6,558 bases of DNA from an uncultured Ruminococcus sp. (GTDB lineage: Bacteria; Bacillota; Clostridia; Oscillospirales; Acutalibacteraceae), in the NCBI GenBank assembly GCA_946414115.1, contig CAMKNF010000111.1, positions 1 through 6,558 of the forward strand, in the 5' to 3' direction. A program made the position numbers and the translations under genes. Each line of letters starts with the position of its first letter. Positions within the stretch are counted from its first letter, which is position 1. The notes beneath the pieces were generated by a model that ran no database searches, was not told where the DNA came from, and saw nothing but the letters and a program-made list of their open reading frames with translations. This document shows positions 1 to 6,194 of this stretch, piece after piece.

Positions 1-1
1 A

Positions 2-2398
2 ATTGCCAATGACGTTTTTGCCGATTATTCAAGCTCTTCAACTACAGAAACTCCTTCTTCAAATCAGTTCTGGATAAGAAGCGACAGTCAGGTTTATATG
101 TACGCATGGTCTGACAGCTCAAACGGCTATGTTTCTCCGATAAGCACAAAGACTGTAAACGGCTCAAAGTTCTATGTATTTAACGTAAACGATTTCAGTT
201 CATACACATCGGGTTGCATTGTAAATAACAGCAATACAACTATAAATGATGGCACAAAGCTTTCGGGCAACCTTGCGGCTGCTTCAAGCTTTGCCGGAAA
301 GATTATTAACACGGACGGATCTGCGTACACTTTCAGCACGACCAATCCTACAAATCTCGGCACTGTTACAAAATCCTTCAACGGCGGCGAACAGCTTGAC
401 CCGAACAAGACCTACCATATGGTAGTGTTCTATATGGAGCGAGGTGAGTCCGAGTCGAACTTCTCGGTAGGCTTCTCAATGACTCCTGCAAACAACGACC
501 TTGTTGTCAACAAAACTCTTGACACAGGCGACACAATCAAGGAGATTGCCGACGACTTAAAGGCAAACGAGAGCTACAGCTATACAATTACCGATAATGA
601 TGGCGTTTCTGATGCGGGAAAAACATATGTTCACCACAGCGCAGACACTTCAACAAGCAGTGCAACGCTCGGTAACAACGGCTCGTTTGGCTTAAAGGAC
701 TCCGAGGGCGCAGAGTTTGAAAATACATTTAAGACCGGTTCTTCTATGACCGTTACAGAGTCAGAACCCTCTCCGCTTGAGTACGATACAAGCTGGGAGC
801 TTATCAATGACAAAAACGGTCAGGTGATTACCGACAGCACAGATAAGAGCAACGACAGGACTGCATCTTTTAATCTTAAAGACCCCGATGACAAAAGCTC
901 CTATGCTGCTCTTGAGCTTGAATATCTCAACTCGATAAAAACTGCACCGCTTTCATTCAAAAAATCGGCTGTTGACGAAGAGGGCAATCCATACGAGGTT
1001 GCACAGCAGTTCAGCTTTAAGATTGAGCTTGACCTTGACGGCAACGGCAGTAAATACGGCTGGAAAGCCTACCCCGTAAAATACACGAGCAAAGGCTCAA
1101 CATACAATGCGTCAAACGATGGTATCTTTACCGTAAACGCATACGAAACAATTGAGCTTATCGGACTTCCTGTCGGCGCAAGCTACAGAATTACCGAGCA
1201 GACCGCCGTAGGCTTTAAGCCGTATAAGATTTCAATCAAGGGCGGAGCTGAACAGGACTTTAACGGTGTATATACCGGTCAGGTTGCGGGTTCAGGCAAT
1301 AAGATTGAGGTAACAAATATGCTCAAGCCGATTAGCTCGAATATTACTGTTAAGAAAAACCTTGATAATTCGGCTTATACAGGCTCAAAGTTCAAGTACA
1401 CTCTTTCGGGACTTCCGCAGATGACAACGTCATATACGGACAAAAGCGGTGATTATATAGACACGCTTTCAACCGAGGCAATCAACGAGAGCATTACCGC
1501 TTCACAAAACGGTGTGGCAAGCTTCAGTGCAATTCAGTACGAGGCAACAGGCTACTATCGCTTTAGAATTGACGAAGGCTATGCCAACGACCTCACAAAT
1601 GAAGAAAAGAGTATCTACAACCTTGACGGCAGGGTATTCCTTGTTGAAGTCAGCGTTACGTCAGACGGCAGTGACTTTGTCGTAAACGAGCCGACCTACT
1701 ATGTGATTGATGCCGAAACGGCAAAGAGCGACGATTTTAAAAACGGCAATAACTACAATGCTTATTTCACCAATAACTACAAGGTTAATAGTATTCCGTC
1801 CTTTGAGAATACAACGAATAAAGCAAAAATTACCGTAAACAAAAAGAATCAGGCTGACGAAAATGTTGACGATACAGTTTTTGCTCTTGTCAGAGTAACA
1901 CAGGCTAACCTCTTTACTCACGATGAGCTTAAGCAGATTGCAACAAACGACAGTAACATTGAAGGCAGGGTTTTAAAGGGCACAACCGTAAACGGTACAG
2001 TTGTCTTTGATAATCTTGATGTATATAAAGCAGGAAAAGGCTGTTACGGAAAAAATAATGACGGCACATTAAGCTGGACAGCTTCCGACATCAGCTACAT
2101 CACAGGTAAACAGGAAAAGCAGGTTTACTGCCTGTTTGAGTACAATCCTGCAAACGGCTACAACCCGACCTCGGTAGTAAATTACTACACCTTCCCGATT
2201 GACGGCAAGCTTGAGGTTACAGCAGGCTATGTTGACGGTGCTGTTACAATGCCTGAAGCAAGCGGAAGCGGAATGAATATGTTCCTGATTGTCGGTCTTG
2301 CACTTCTCGGCACAGGCGCATTTGCCGTTACGGGCTATATGCTCTACGACAGAAATCAGCGCAAAAAACGCAGAGCAAGATACAAAGCTCGCCACTAA
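2..2398 (+). CDS. Multi-domain LPXTG-like wall-anchored pilus/adhesin protein, 5' end outside window
   Basis: The reading frame is open from base 2 through the Met at 98, so that Met is internal and the true start with signal peptide lies upstream. The first part ends in a fibro-slime-like domain, with the motif FYMERGESESNFSV at about 428-469. Next come a pilin-like domain starting at LVVNK (about 500) and a DUF7601-like domain from PLSFKK (about 949-1330), ending in GLPVGASYRITE. A Spy0128/FctA-like domain (about 1340-1785) has Lys in ITVKK, Glu in FRIDE and Asn in FTNNY as candidate isopeptide residues. A final Cna-B-like domain (about 1826-2240) has Lys in ITVNKK and an E-box CLFEYNPANGY. 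The C-terminus has MPEASG (2249-2266), a hydrophobic span (about 2279-2350) and an Arg/Lys-rich tail, which is a sortase sorting signal with a non-canonical pentapeptide. It sits 68 bp before the major pilin gene, so it is probably the tip or ancillary pilin. Domain families are recognised by eye; the overall class is secure, the subunit role is inferred. Confidence 0.85.
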   Translation: MANDVFADYSSSSTTETPSSNQFWIRSDSQVYMYAWSDSSNGYVSPISTKTVNGSKFYVFNVNDFSSYTSGCIVNNSNTTINDGTKLSGNLAAASSFAGKIINTDGSAYTFSTTNPTNLGTVTKSFNGGEQLDPNKTYHMVVFYMERGESESNFSVGFSMTPANNDLVVNKTLDTGDTIKEIADDLKANESYSYTITDNDGVSDAGKTYVHHSADTSTSSATLGNNGSFGLKDSEGAEFENTFKTGSSMTVTESEPSPLEYDTSWELINDKNGQVITDSTDKSNDRTASFNLKDPDDKSSYAALELEYLNSIKTAPLSFKKSAVDEEGNPYEVAQQFSFKIELDLDGNGSKYGWKAYPVKYTSKGSTYNASNDGIFTVNAYETIELIGLPVGASYRITEQTAVGFKPYKISIKGGAEQDFNGVYTGQVAGSGNKIEVTNMLKPISSNITVKKNLDNSAYTGSKFKYTLSGLPQMTTSYTDKSGDYIDTLSTEAINESITASQNGVASFSAIQYEATGYYRFRIDEGYANDLTNEEKSIYNLDGRVFLVEVSVTSDGSDFVVNEPTYYVIDAETAKSDDFKNGNNYNAYFTNNYKVNSIPSFENTTNKAKITVNKKNQADENVDDTVFALVRVTQANLFTHDELKQIATNDSNIEGRVLKGTTVNGTVVFDNLDVYKAGKGCYGKNNDGTLSWTASDISYITGKQEKQVYCLFEYNPANGYNPTSVVNYYTFPIDGKLEVTAGYVDGAVTMPEASGSGMNMFLIVGLALLGTGAFAVTGYMLYDRNQRKKRRARYKARH

Positions 2399-2405
2399 AT
2401 CAGCT

Positions 2406-2419
2406 TAACCTTTTGGTTA
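2406..2419 (+). promoter_or_regulatory. Small intergenic hairpin between the two pilus genes
   Basis: TAACC (2406-2410) and GGTTA (2415-2419) form a 5-bp stem with a TTTT loop just after the upstream stop codon. No long T-tract follows, so it is not a clear terminator. It could protect or separate the two messages and help raise pilin over tip protein. The following AT-rich leader has period-6 ATTTAT repeats and no clear promoter. Confidence 0.25.
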
Positions 2420-2452
2420 TCATAAATTACATATATTTATATTTATATTTAA

Positions 2453-2458
2453 AAGGAG
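2453..2458 (+). promoter_or_regulatory. Ribosome binding site of the major pilin
   Basis: AAGGAG lies 8 nt before the ATG at 2467, a near-ideal Shine-Dalgarno in an A/T-rich, unstructured leader. It fits a highly translated structural protein and fixes the start codon. Confidence 0.85.
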
Positions 2459-2466
2459 AATGACAA

Positions 2467-3969
2467 ATGAAAACAACAAAGAAAATTTTTGCGGCTTTCC
2501 TCGCTGTAATGATGATCGCTCTTATGATTCCGTTCACAGCAAGCGCAGCAGCACCCAACGGTCCTTACACTGCAACTTATGTATGCGCACCTAACGCATC
2601 AACAGAAAAGGACAAAGTCGGCGACTACGACTTCAGCTTCTTCAAGATTGCTGACCTTAACAAGACGACAGGTGAATACACTGTTATCAGCACATTAAGC
2701 ACAAACGCAGCTCTTGTTAATGCAGTAAATGCCGCTGCATCAACAGATAGATCAATGAACATCATTTCTGCTTGTGATACAGTCTACAGCACAACTCCCG
2801 CAAAATTTGGTGATGCTGCAGCAACTCTTTCTTTCACAAGCGCAGATACAACCGGTAAGAATGTTACACTTAACGACGCAGGTATCTACTACATCTACTG
2901 CACAAAGAAGCCTGCAAAGGTTACTAATGTTACAAACTCTTTAGTAGCACTTCCCTACTATTCAAACAACAGCTGGGTTACAACTACAGACCAGACCACA
3001 GTAAACCTTGCTTCAAAGGTTTCAACAAGCCCTGTTCAGGTTACAAAGACTGCTGACAAGACAAATGTAGGTGACAACGACAAGACAGTTACATACACAC
3101 TTACTGCTTCAACAGCAGGTTCTTTAGAAAACAAGCTTACAACTTATGCAATCACAGATACAATGGATGACGCTCTTACTCTCAATGAGTCTTCTGTAGT
3201 GGTTAAGCTTAACACAACAACTCTTACAAAGGGTACTGACTACACAGTTGTAAAGGATTACCCTTATCAGGACGAAAATAAAGCTGATAAAACAGCTACA
3301 TTTGCAATTGTATTCACAAGCACAATGCTTAACAGCGATGCTTTCTACGATGTAGGAACAGCCGATGCAGCTAAAACAGTTACAGTAACTTACACAGCCG
3401 ACCTCAACGAAAACGCTGCTTCAAAGTTTGCAACAGCTCTTCCCAACACTGACGGTCTTTACTATGGTAACAATTCCGGTATGAACTACGAGCCCGGTCA
3501 GACTGTAAACGTATTTACATACGGAGTAAACGTTGCAAAGGTTGACGGTAACACAAATTCTCCTCTCGGCGGAGCAGTATTTACAGTTTATACTGATGCA
3601 GCTGCAACAAACGAACTTAAGGTTGGCGGCAAGAAGGTAATTGCTACAACAGATGATACTACAGGTATGGCTAACTTCGTTCTTGAGGGCAGCACAAAGG
3701 CATTTGCATTTGACGCTGATTTAACTTACTATGTAAAGGAAACAGCTGCTCCCGCAGGCTACAATATCAATGACACAATATTCACTGTAAACATTGATAC
3801 AACAAAGGGTGTAACACAGGTTAACGGTGCTGCAATTCCTAACTACAAGCCTGTAGTTCCCGAGACCGGTGGTATGGGCACAATGATGTTCACAATCGGC
3901 GGTGCAGCACTCATCGCTTGCGCAGGCGTTCTCTTCCTTATCGTAAGAAAGAAAAAATCTGCAAAATAA
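2467..3969 (+). CDS. SpaA/SpaH-type LPXTG-anchored major pilin (isopeptide-forming backbone subunit)
   Basis: This is a 500-residue protein, likely the shaft subunit that a class C sortase polymerises into pili. A signal peptide has basic MKTTKK, a hydrophobic core and cleavage near residue 27-29 (TASAAA). The N-terminal domain runs to about 178. A D2 fimbrial isopeptide domain (about 189-320) shows K194 in VTKTADK, D231 in ITDTMDD and N314 in YTADLNENA as a plausible Lys/Asp/Asn triad. A Cna-B domain (about 352-460) has K358, E-box E425 in YYVKETAAPAGYN and N459. The sorting signal VPETG (464-468) is followed by a membrane span (about 471-493) and tail RKKKSAK. The usual YPK pilin motif is not seen; V179-N-L-A-S-K184 occupies its place at the D1/D2 boundary. 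Thr codons are mostly ACA, suggesting high expression. Family assignment is secure; the individual bond residues are inferred from family pattern. Confidence 0.9.
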   Translation: MKTTKKIFAAFLAVMMIALMIPFTASAAAPNGPYTATYVCAPNASTEKDKVGDYDFSFFKIADLNKTTGEYTVISTLSTNAALVNAVNAAASTDRSMNIISACDTVYSTTPAKFGDAAATLSFTSADTTGKNVTLNDAGIYYIYCTKKPAKVTNVTNSLVALPYYSNNSWVTTTDQTTVNLASKVSTSPVQVTKTADKTNVGDNDKTVTYTLTASTAGSLENKLTTYAITDTMDDALTLNESSVVVKLNTTTLTKGTDYTVVKDYPYQDENKADKTATFAIVFTSTMLNSDAFYDVGTADAAKTVTVTYTADLNENAASKFATALPNTDGLYYGNNSGMNYEPGQTVNVFTYGVNVAKVDGNTNSPLGGAVFTVYTDAAATNELKVGGKKVIATTDDTTGMANFVLEGSTKAFAFDADLTYYVKETAAPAGYNINDTIFTVNIDTTKGVTQVNGAAIPNYKPVVPETGGMGTMMFTIGGAALIACAGVLFLIVRKKKSAK

Positions 3970-4013
3970 GTTTTGAGTTATCACTTTAACCACTTGCAAA
4001 ATATATGTAATTC

Positions 4014-4046
4014 AGGCGGACGTTTTTATGCGTCCGCCTTTTGTTT
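4014..4046 (+). terminator. Rho-independent terminator of the pilin operon
   Basis: A perfect 9-bp GC-rich stem, AGGCGGACG (4014-4022) with CGTCCGCCT (4031-4039), encloses an 8-nt loop and runs into TTTTGTTTG. It lies about 45 bp after the pilin stop and ends the pilus transcription unit. The sortase gene is therefore not immediately downstream. Confidence 0.92.
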
Positions 4047-4274
4047 GTCGAAAAGTATAAATCTAAAATTGTAACAGGAAGATTTCCTAATGTTAATAAC
4101 TAAGGGAAAGCAGACAATCTTTGCGGTCTAATTTACGCAATACTGCGTTGTGATCTTGTGAACAAGATTTTTGGCAACTGCAATGTTGATGAAATCACAT
4201 ATCAGCAGATATAAAAGCAATTTTAAAGGCAATAAACCCCAAAACGCCCTATCATTCTTTTAAAGAAATAGAAT
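4047..4274. other. Intergenic stretch with one short open frame, possible gene relic
   Basis: No gene with a start codon and ribosome binding site is visible. One plus-strand frame (4104-4211, stop 4212-4214, preceded by an in-frame stop at 4101) gives 36 protein-like residues without any start codon, including NKIFGNCNVDEITYQQI. It may be a decayed gene fragment or chance; I do not recognise a family. Confidence 0.3.
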
Positions 4275-4320
4275 AACCGCATCGGAAAAGCTCTGAAAAC
4301 GGCTTTCCAATGCGGTTTAT
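4275..4320. terminator. Imperfect hairpin, probable bidirectional terminator
   Basis: AACCGCAT (4275-4282) pairs with ATGCGGTT (4310-4317). After one mismatch GGAAA (4284-4288) pairs with TTTCC (4304-4308), then two more pairs follow across a bulge. Both flanks are moderately T-rich in the outgoing direction: TTTATTTGTGTT on plus, TATTCTATTTCTTT on minus. It could stop readthrough from the pilus side and from the tRNA side. Confidence 0.6.
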
Positions 4321-4370
4321 TTGTGTTGCATTTTGAGAAAAATGTCAGTTTTGATGCGAGAAATTTACTT

Positions 4371-4413
4371 CTAAAAAAGAAGAACGCCCCGAACGCAATC
4401 TGCGTGTCGAGGC
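4371..4413 (-). terminator. Rho-independent terminator downstream of the tRNA-Thr 3' end
   Basis: On the minus strand a GC-rich stem (4401-4413 with 4386-4397, 3-nt loop, one bulge, one mismatch) is followed by GTTCTTCTTTTTT. It begins 7 bp after the tRNA CCA end, so it is most simply the native terminator of the tRNA-Thr gene. That marks the left side as the original chromosomal flank. Confidence 0.75.
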
Positions 4414-4420
4414 ACTCGAC

Positions 4421-4465
4421 TGGAGCTGATAACGGGATTCGAACCCGTGACCTCGTCCTTACCAA
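4421..4465 (-). tRNA. Truncated tRNA-Thr(GGU): 3' half only, probable att site of an integrated element
   Basis: Reading the minus strand from 4465 to 4421 gives the following parts in order. First is a complete anticodon loop TTGGTAA with anticodon GGT. Then come the 3' anticodon stem GGACG, the variable loop AGGTC and the T-arm ACGGG-TTCGAAT-CCCGT. Last are the acceptor 3' strand TATCAGC, discriminator T and encoded CCA. The expected 5' stem partner CGTCC is replaced by ACCGT, and no D-arm or GCTGATA acceptor strand occurs in the following bases. The gene is therefore only the 45-nt 3' half and cannot yield a tRNA. Breakage exactly at the anticodon loop is a common crossover zone of tyrosine recombinases that use tRNA genes. 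The intact copy is predicted at the other end of the element, beyond the right edge. Thr identity follows from the anticodon. Confidence 0.85.
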
Positions 4466-4578
4466 ACGGTTTTTTTACTTTTAGTGGGATTTTGTAATCT
4501 TTAATAAATGGCTTTCTAATGCGGTTTTTGAGCAATCAAGTTTTGCGTTTCAAAGTGAACACTTGCTGTTTATTGTAG

Positions 4579-4600
4579 AAATAAACGGCAAATAAACGGC
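4579..4600. repeat. 11-bp tandem direct repeat, two copies
   Basis: AAATAAACGGC occurs back to back at 4579-4589 and 4590-4600, about 115 bp inside the tRNA scar. Short direct repeats at this distance resemble integrase arm-type sites, but two copies could also be chance slippage. Confidence 0.5.
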
Positions 4601-4845
4601 AACTTTATTTTGTCTGATATGGGGTATTCGTGAGCTTGTGAAAGGCGTGCTTGCGTTGCCGCTGATACTGATTTTTTTATAACAGGGGGATAGGATAATA
4701 TACATACGCTCTGTTTGCGCTTTAAGGGGGCATAGCAGGAAGAAACACACAAGGCATATACTTTCATTACTTCCGCAGATTGAACGCAAATACAAAGCAC
4801 AGGGCGCAGTAAAGGCAATAGAAACGTGCTTGCGGTATGCAATGC

Positions 4846-4870
4846 AGTATTTTAGTATTTTTTAGTATTG
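4846..4870. repeat. Short direct repeats AGTATT, three copies
   Basis: AGTATT starts at 4846, 4854 and 4864, the last two inside a 10-bp tandem repeat TTTAGTATTK (4851-4860, 4861-4870). Function unknown; the sequence is A/T-rich, so chance is possible. Confidence 0.4.
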
Positions 4871-4920
4871 CACAACTGAAACAAGGCTTTTTGTGAATAC
4901 GCCGTTCATTATCGGCAGGC

Positions 4921-4951
4921 AATTAACAGAAACACAGCATTTTTGTTAATT
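4921..4951. repeat. 12-bp inverted repeat (A/T-rich dyad)
   Basis: AATTAACAGAAA (4921-4932) and TTTTTGTTAATT (4940-4951) pair over 12 positions with one G-T wobble and a 7-nt loop CACAGCA. The stem is too A/T-rich for a standard terminator. It may be a protein-binding dyad near the element end. Confidence 0.45.
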
Positions 4952-4959
4952 CAAGCTAT

Positions 4960-4981
4960 AAGCAAGTTACAAGCAAGTTAA
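4960..4981. repeat. 11-bp-period direct repeat, two copies
   Basis: AAGCAAGTTA occurs at 4960-4969 and 4971-4980, giving an 11-bp period of one helical turn. It follows the dyad directly and has the same spacing as the repeat at 4579-4600, although the unit sequence differs. Confidence 0.45.
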
Positions 4982-5017
4982 ATTTATAAGCGGTGTTTAT
5001 TTCTCAACTTTCAAAAC

Positions 5018-5125
5018 AACGCCTTATTTCGCTTGTATGGCGTTTTATTCCGTAAATGTGAAATTTACACTACTGAACAATAAAAACGCTACAGAGGGCA
5101 TTTCTCGGCTTGTATGGGGCGTTTA
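5018..5125. repeat. Duplicated hairpin-like block containing CTTGTATGG
   Basis: CTTGTATGG followed by CGTTT occurs at 5032-5045 and, with two extra Gs, at 5109-5124. Each copy closes an inverted repeat: AACGCC (5018-5023) with GGCGTT (5039-5044), and AAACGC (5084-5089) with GCGTTT (5119-5124). T-rich sequence follows the first copy. They could be weak terminators or a degenerate repeat family. Confidence 0.35.
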
Positions 5126-5242
5126 TGCTTTATTCTGATATGTGCAGCGGAATATATAAGCCGTGCATTGCCGCTGAACCGTTCCATATTCAGCAGGGCA
5201 AAGAAAAAGCAAGCCTATATTTCAAGACTTGCCGATAATTAT

Positions 5243-5449
5243 TTATTCCGTTGTGCTTGCCTTGTCACGCTCCATTGCTTCATCAATGGCACGATTTACA
5301 AAGCCGTTTATGCTTTCACCTCGGTTTTCTGCGTGAGCCTTTATTATATCCTTACGACCTTTTTTTACTTGTAGAGCTATACGGTCATAAGCCTTTGCAT
5401 TATATTTGTTTTTCGCCCTTGTCTGCGGCGTTCCCTTTGTTTCTTCCAT
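5243..5449 (-). CDS. Ribbon-helix-helix-like small DNA-binding protein, putative antitoxin/autorepressor
   Basis: This 68-residue, highly charged protein is the third gene of the minus-strand operon. A basic N-terminus (to about 20) precedes a likely beta strand DRIALQVKKG (22-31), a helix RKDIIKAHAENRG (32-44) and a second helix beginning SINGFVNRAIDEAMERD (46-62). This order is the Arc/CopG-like layout found in many antitoxins. Its ATG overlaps the preceding stop by one base (TAATG), with AAGGCGGTGAT just upstream, indicating translational coupling. It probably binds the palindromes at 6135-6217, which is inference. It may neutralise a toxin or act as the dedicated repressor of the cassette. 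The fold is assigned by pattern only. Confidence 0.7.
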   Translation of the reverse strand: MEETKGTPQTRAKNKYNAKAYDRIALQVKKGRKDIIKAHAENRGESINGFVNRAIDEAMERDKASTTE

Positions 5450-5817
5450 TATATCACCGCCTTATATTCCGAAAGCGGTATGCTGTCAACATAACAGCTG
5501 TCGGGGCAAAGGTCAACCTTGTTATCCCAAACAACATTACTGTCAACATTCGGGTCAATATCCCACGCTACATCGTGGCAATCGTCCACATATACACGCT
5601 TGAAGTTTTCATAATCTCTGAATGGGATAAAAACTCCGCCCTTTGCAAGCGTTGATTTCATATCAAGCACACGTTTCTCGCCGTTTTCATAGGTCAGAAG
5701 AAGTGTAAAATCAGCCTGCGGAGCAACGGCAACAAGCTTTTTTCTGCCGCCTGCAAAGTATTCCGCCATAGGACGGTCAAAGCCTTTTGAAAGATAATAT
5801 TCAACTGTATTCGGCAT
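5449..5817 (-). CDS. DUF2442 domain-containing protein
   Basis: The product has 122 residues. An N-terminal extension (1-27) precedes the DUF2442 core (about 28-112). The core shows VAVAPQADFTLLLTYENGEK, then a conserved Asp at 52, FIPFRDYENFKRVYVDD (63-79) and WDNKVDLCPDSCYVDS (97-112), the family's closing W-x-n-DL-x-PD-x-x-Y pattern. About ten extra residues (86-96) sit between two Trp-Asp stretches, a small insertion relative to the pattern I expect. The start is set by AAGGGGG 8-10 nt upstream and lies 11 nt after the DUF4160 stop. DUF2442 genes commonly accompany DUF4160 genes and the pair is often listed as a putative type II toxin-antitoxin module, with DUF2442 in the antitoxin role. 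Its biochemical role here is unproven. Confidence 0.85.
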   Translation of the reverse strand: MPNTVEYYLSKGFDRPMAEYFAGGRKKLVAVAPQADFTLLLTYENGEKRVLDMKSTLAKGGVFIPFRDYENFKRVYVDDCHDVAWDIDPNVDSNVVWDNKVDLCPDSCYVDSIPLSEYKAVI

Positions 5818-5828
5818 AATATTCCCCC

Positions 5829-6089
5829 TTACTTTAAAGGCTCTATAGCAAATAATTCCTGCTGGTCAGCGGCAAGCTCCCAATTTTCTTTTAATTCCTC
5901 TTGGTGGAAAGCCGCCCACCCTAAAAGCATTTTAAGCTGTTTGTTCGGCATTGTACCCTCTAATACTTCAATATCGTTTATTGATACAATTACTTCGTTG
6001 TCACCGTACTTTGCGTGAAAGTGCGGCGGCATATGGTCACGCCAATTTATATAGATTTTTATTCCTCTGAACATACATATTGTCGGCAT
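5829..6089 (-). CDS. DUF4160 domain-containing protein, putative toxin partner
   Basis: The product has 86 residues and is the first gene of the operon. The DUF4160 hallmark WRDHMPPHFHAKYGD (16-30) is intact, including the His-Pro-Pro-His-x-His cluster. It is followed by a middle segment (IVSINDIEVLEGTMP) and a C-terminal helix with W58, H62, EEL and W70. A longer reading from 6176 would add 29 unconserved residues and run through the promoter and operators. I therefore chose the ATG at 6087-6089, preceded by GAGGG (6100-6104) 10 nt upstream and matching the family's usual short N-terminus. The role is inferred from the DUF2442 neighbour; toxic activity has not been shown from sequence. Confidence 0.87.
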   Translation of the reverse strand: MPTICMFRGIKIYINWRDHMPPHFHAKYGDNEVIVSINDIEVLEGTMPNKQLKMLLGWAAFHQEELKENWELAADQQELFAIEPLK

Positions 6090-6131
6090 AAATATAATAC
6101 CCTCTTTCTTTAAGTATATTATAACACATTT

Positions 6132-6162
6132 ATTATACGTATGCAAGTATAAAAATATACAA
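6132..6162 (-). promoter_or_regulatory. Candidate promoter of the DUF4160-DUF2442-RHH operon
   Basis: On the minus strand a perfect -10 TATAAT lies at 6137-6132. The best -35 is TTGTAT at 6162-6157 with a long 19-nt spacer, so this promoter looks weaker than its divergent partner. Palindrome 1 (6135-6150) overlaps the -10 and spacer, and palindrome 2 begins just upstream of the -35. Transcription would start near 6125, giving a leader of about 36 nt. Confidence 0.55.
6135..6150. promoter_or_regulatory. Operator palindrome 1
   Basis: ATACGT-ATGC-AAGTAT is a 16-bp imperfect palindrome (one mismatched pair), first of three related sites in the divergent intergenic region. It overlaps the -10 of the leftward promoter. 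Confidence 0.65.
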
Positions 6163-6164
6163 AT

Positions 6165-6180
6165 ATACGTGTGCAAGTTT
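6165..6180. promoter_or_regulatory. Operator palindrome 2
   Basis: ATACGT-GTGC-AAGTTT is the second copy, exactly 30 bp (about three helical turns) from copy 1. The left half-site is identical and the right half is more degenerate. It sits just upstream of the leftward -35. Confidence 0.6.
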
Positions 6181-6194
6181 GTTTATTATGCCTA

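Larger units (their letters stand above)
4466..5242. other. Gene-poor left end of the putative integrated element
   Basis: No gene with a credible start and ribosome binding site appears on either strand in these roughly 780 bases. They hold short tandem repeats, an A/T-rich dyad and a duplicated CTTGTATGG block, each listed separately. They also hold one plus-strand frame (4596-4865, one internal stop at 4680-4682) that reads like decayed coding sequence, with segments such as IRELVKGVLALPLILIFL and LPQIERKYKAQGAVKAIE. Recombination or excisionase sites, or decay at the element edge, are the likely explanations. Confidence 0.4.

Noticed and set aside
1661..2395. Minus-strand frames inside the first pilus gene
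   Set aside because: Shadows of a continuous, domain-rich plus-strand gene.
4223..4465. Minus-strand frame of 80 codons beginning at the tRNA fragment
   Set aside because: Its first residues (RSRVRIPLSAP) are the well-known artefact of translating a tRNA T-arm, and it then runs through two terminators.
4421..4498. A complete tRNA-Thr gene
   Set aside because: The bases that should form the 5' anticodon stem, D-arm and acceptor strand do not pair or match any tRNA pattern.
4550..4842. Two overlapping minus-strand frames of 80-90 codons
   Set aside because: Cys/Ser/Leu-rich composition, no ribosome binding site and no family pattern; they mirror the possible plus-strand relic.
5114..5655. 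Plus-strand frames antisense to the RHH and DUF2442 genes
   Set aside because: They overlap well-supported minus-strand genes, are rich in Phe/Leu/Cys/His and lack ribosome binding sites.
6090..6176. N-terminal extension of the DUF4160 protein from a Met at 6176
   Set aside because: The 29 added residues are Tyr/Ile-rich promoter sequence containing the -10 and operators; the start at 6089 has a ribosome binding site and fits the family.
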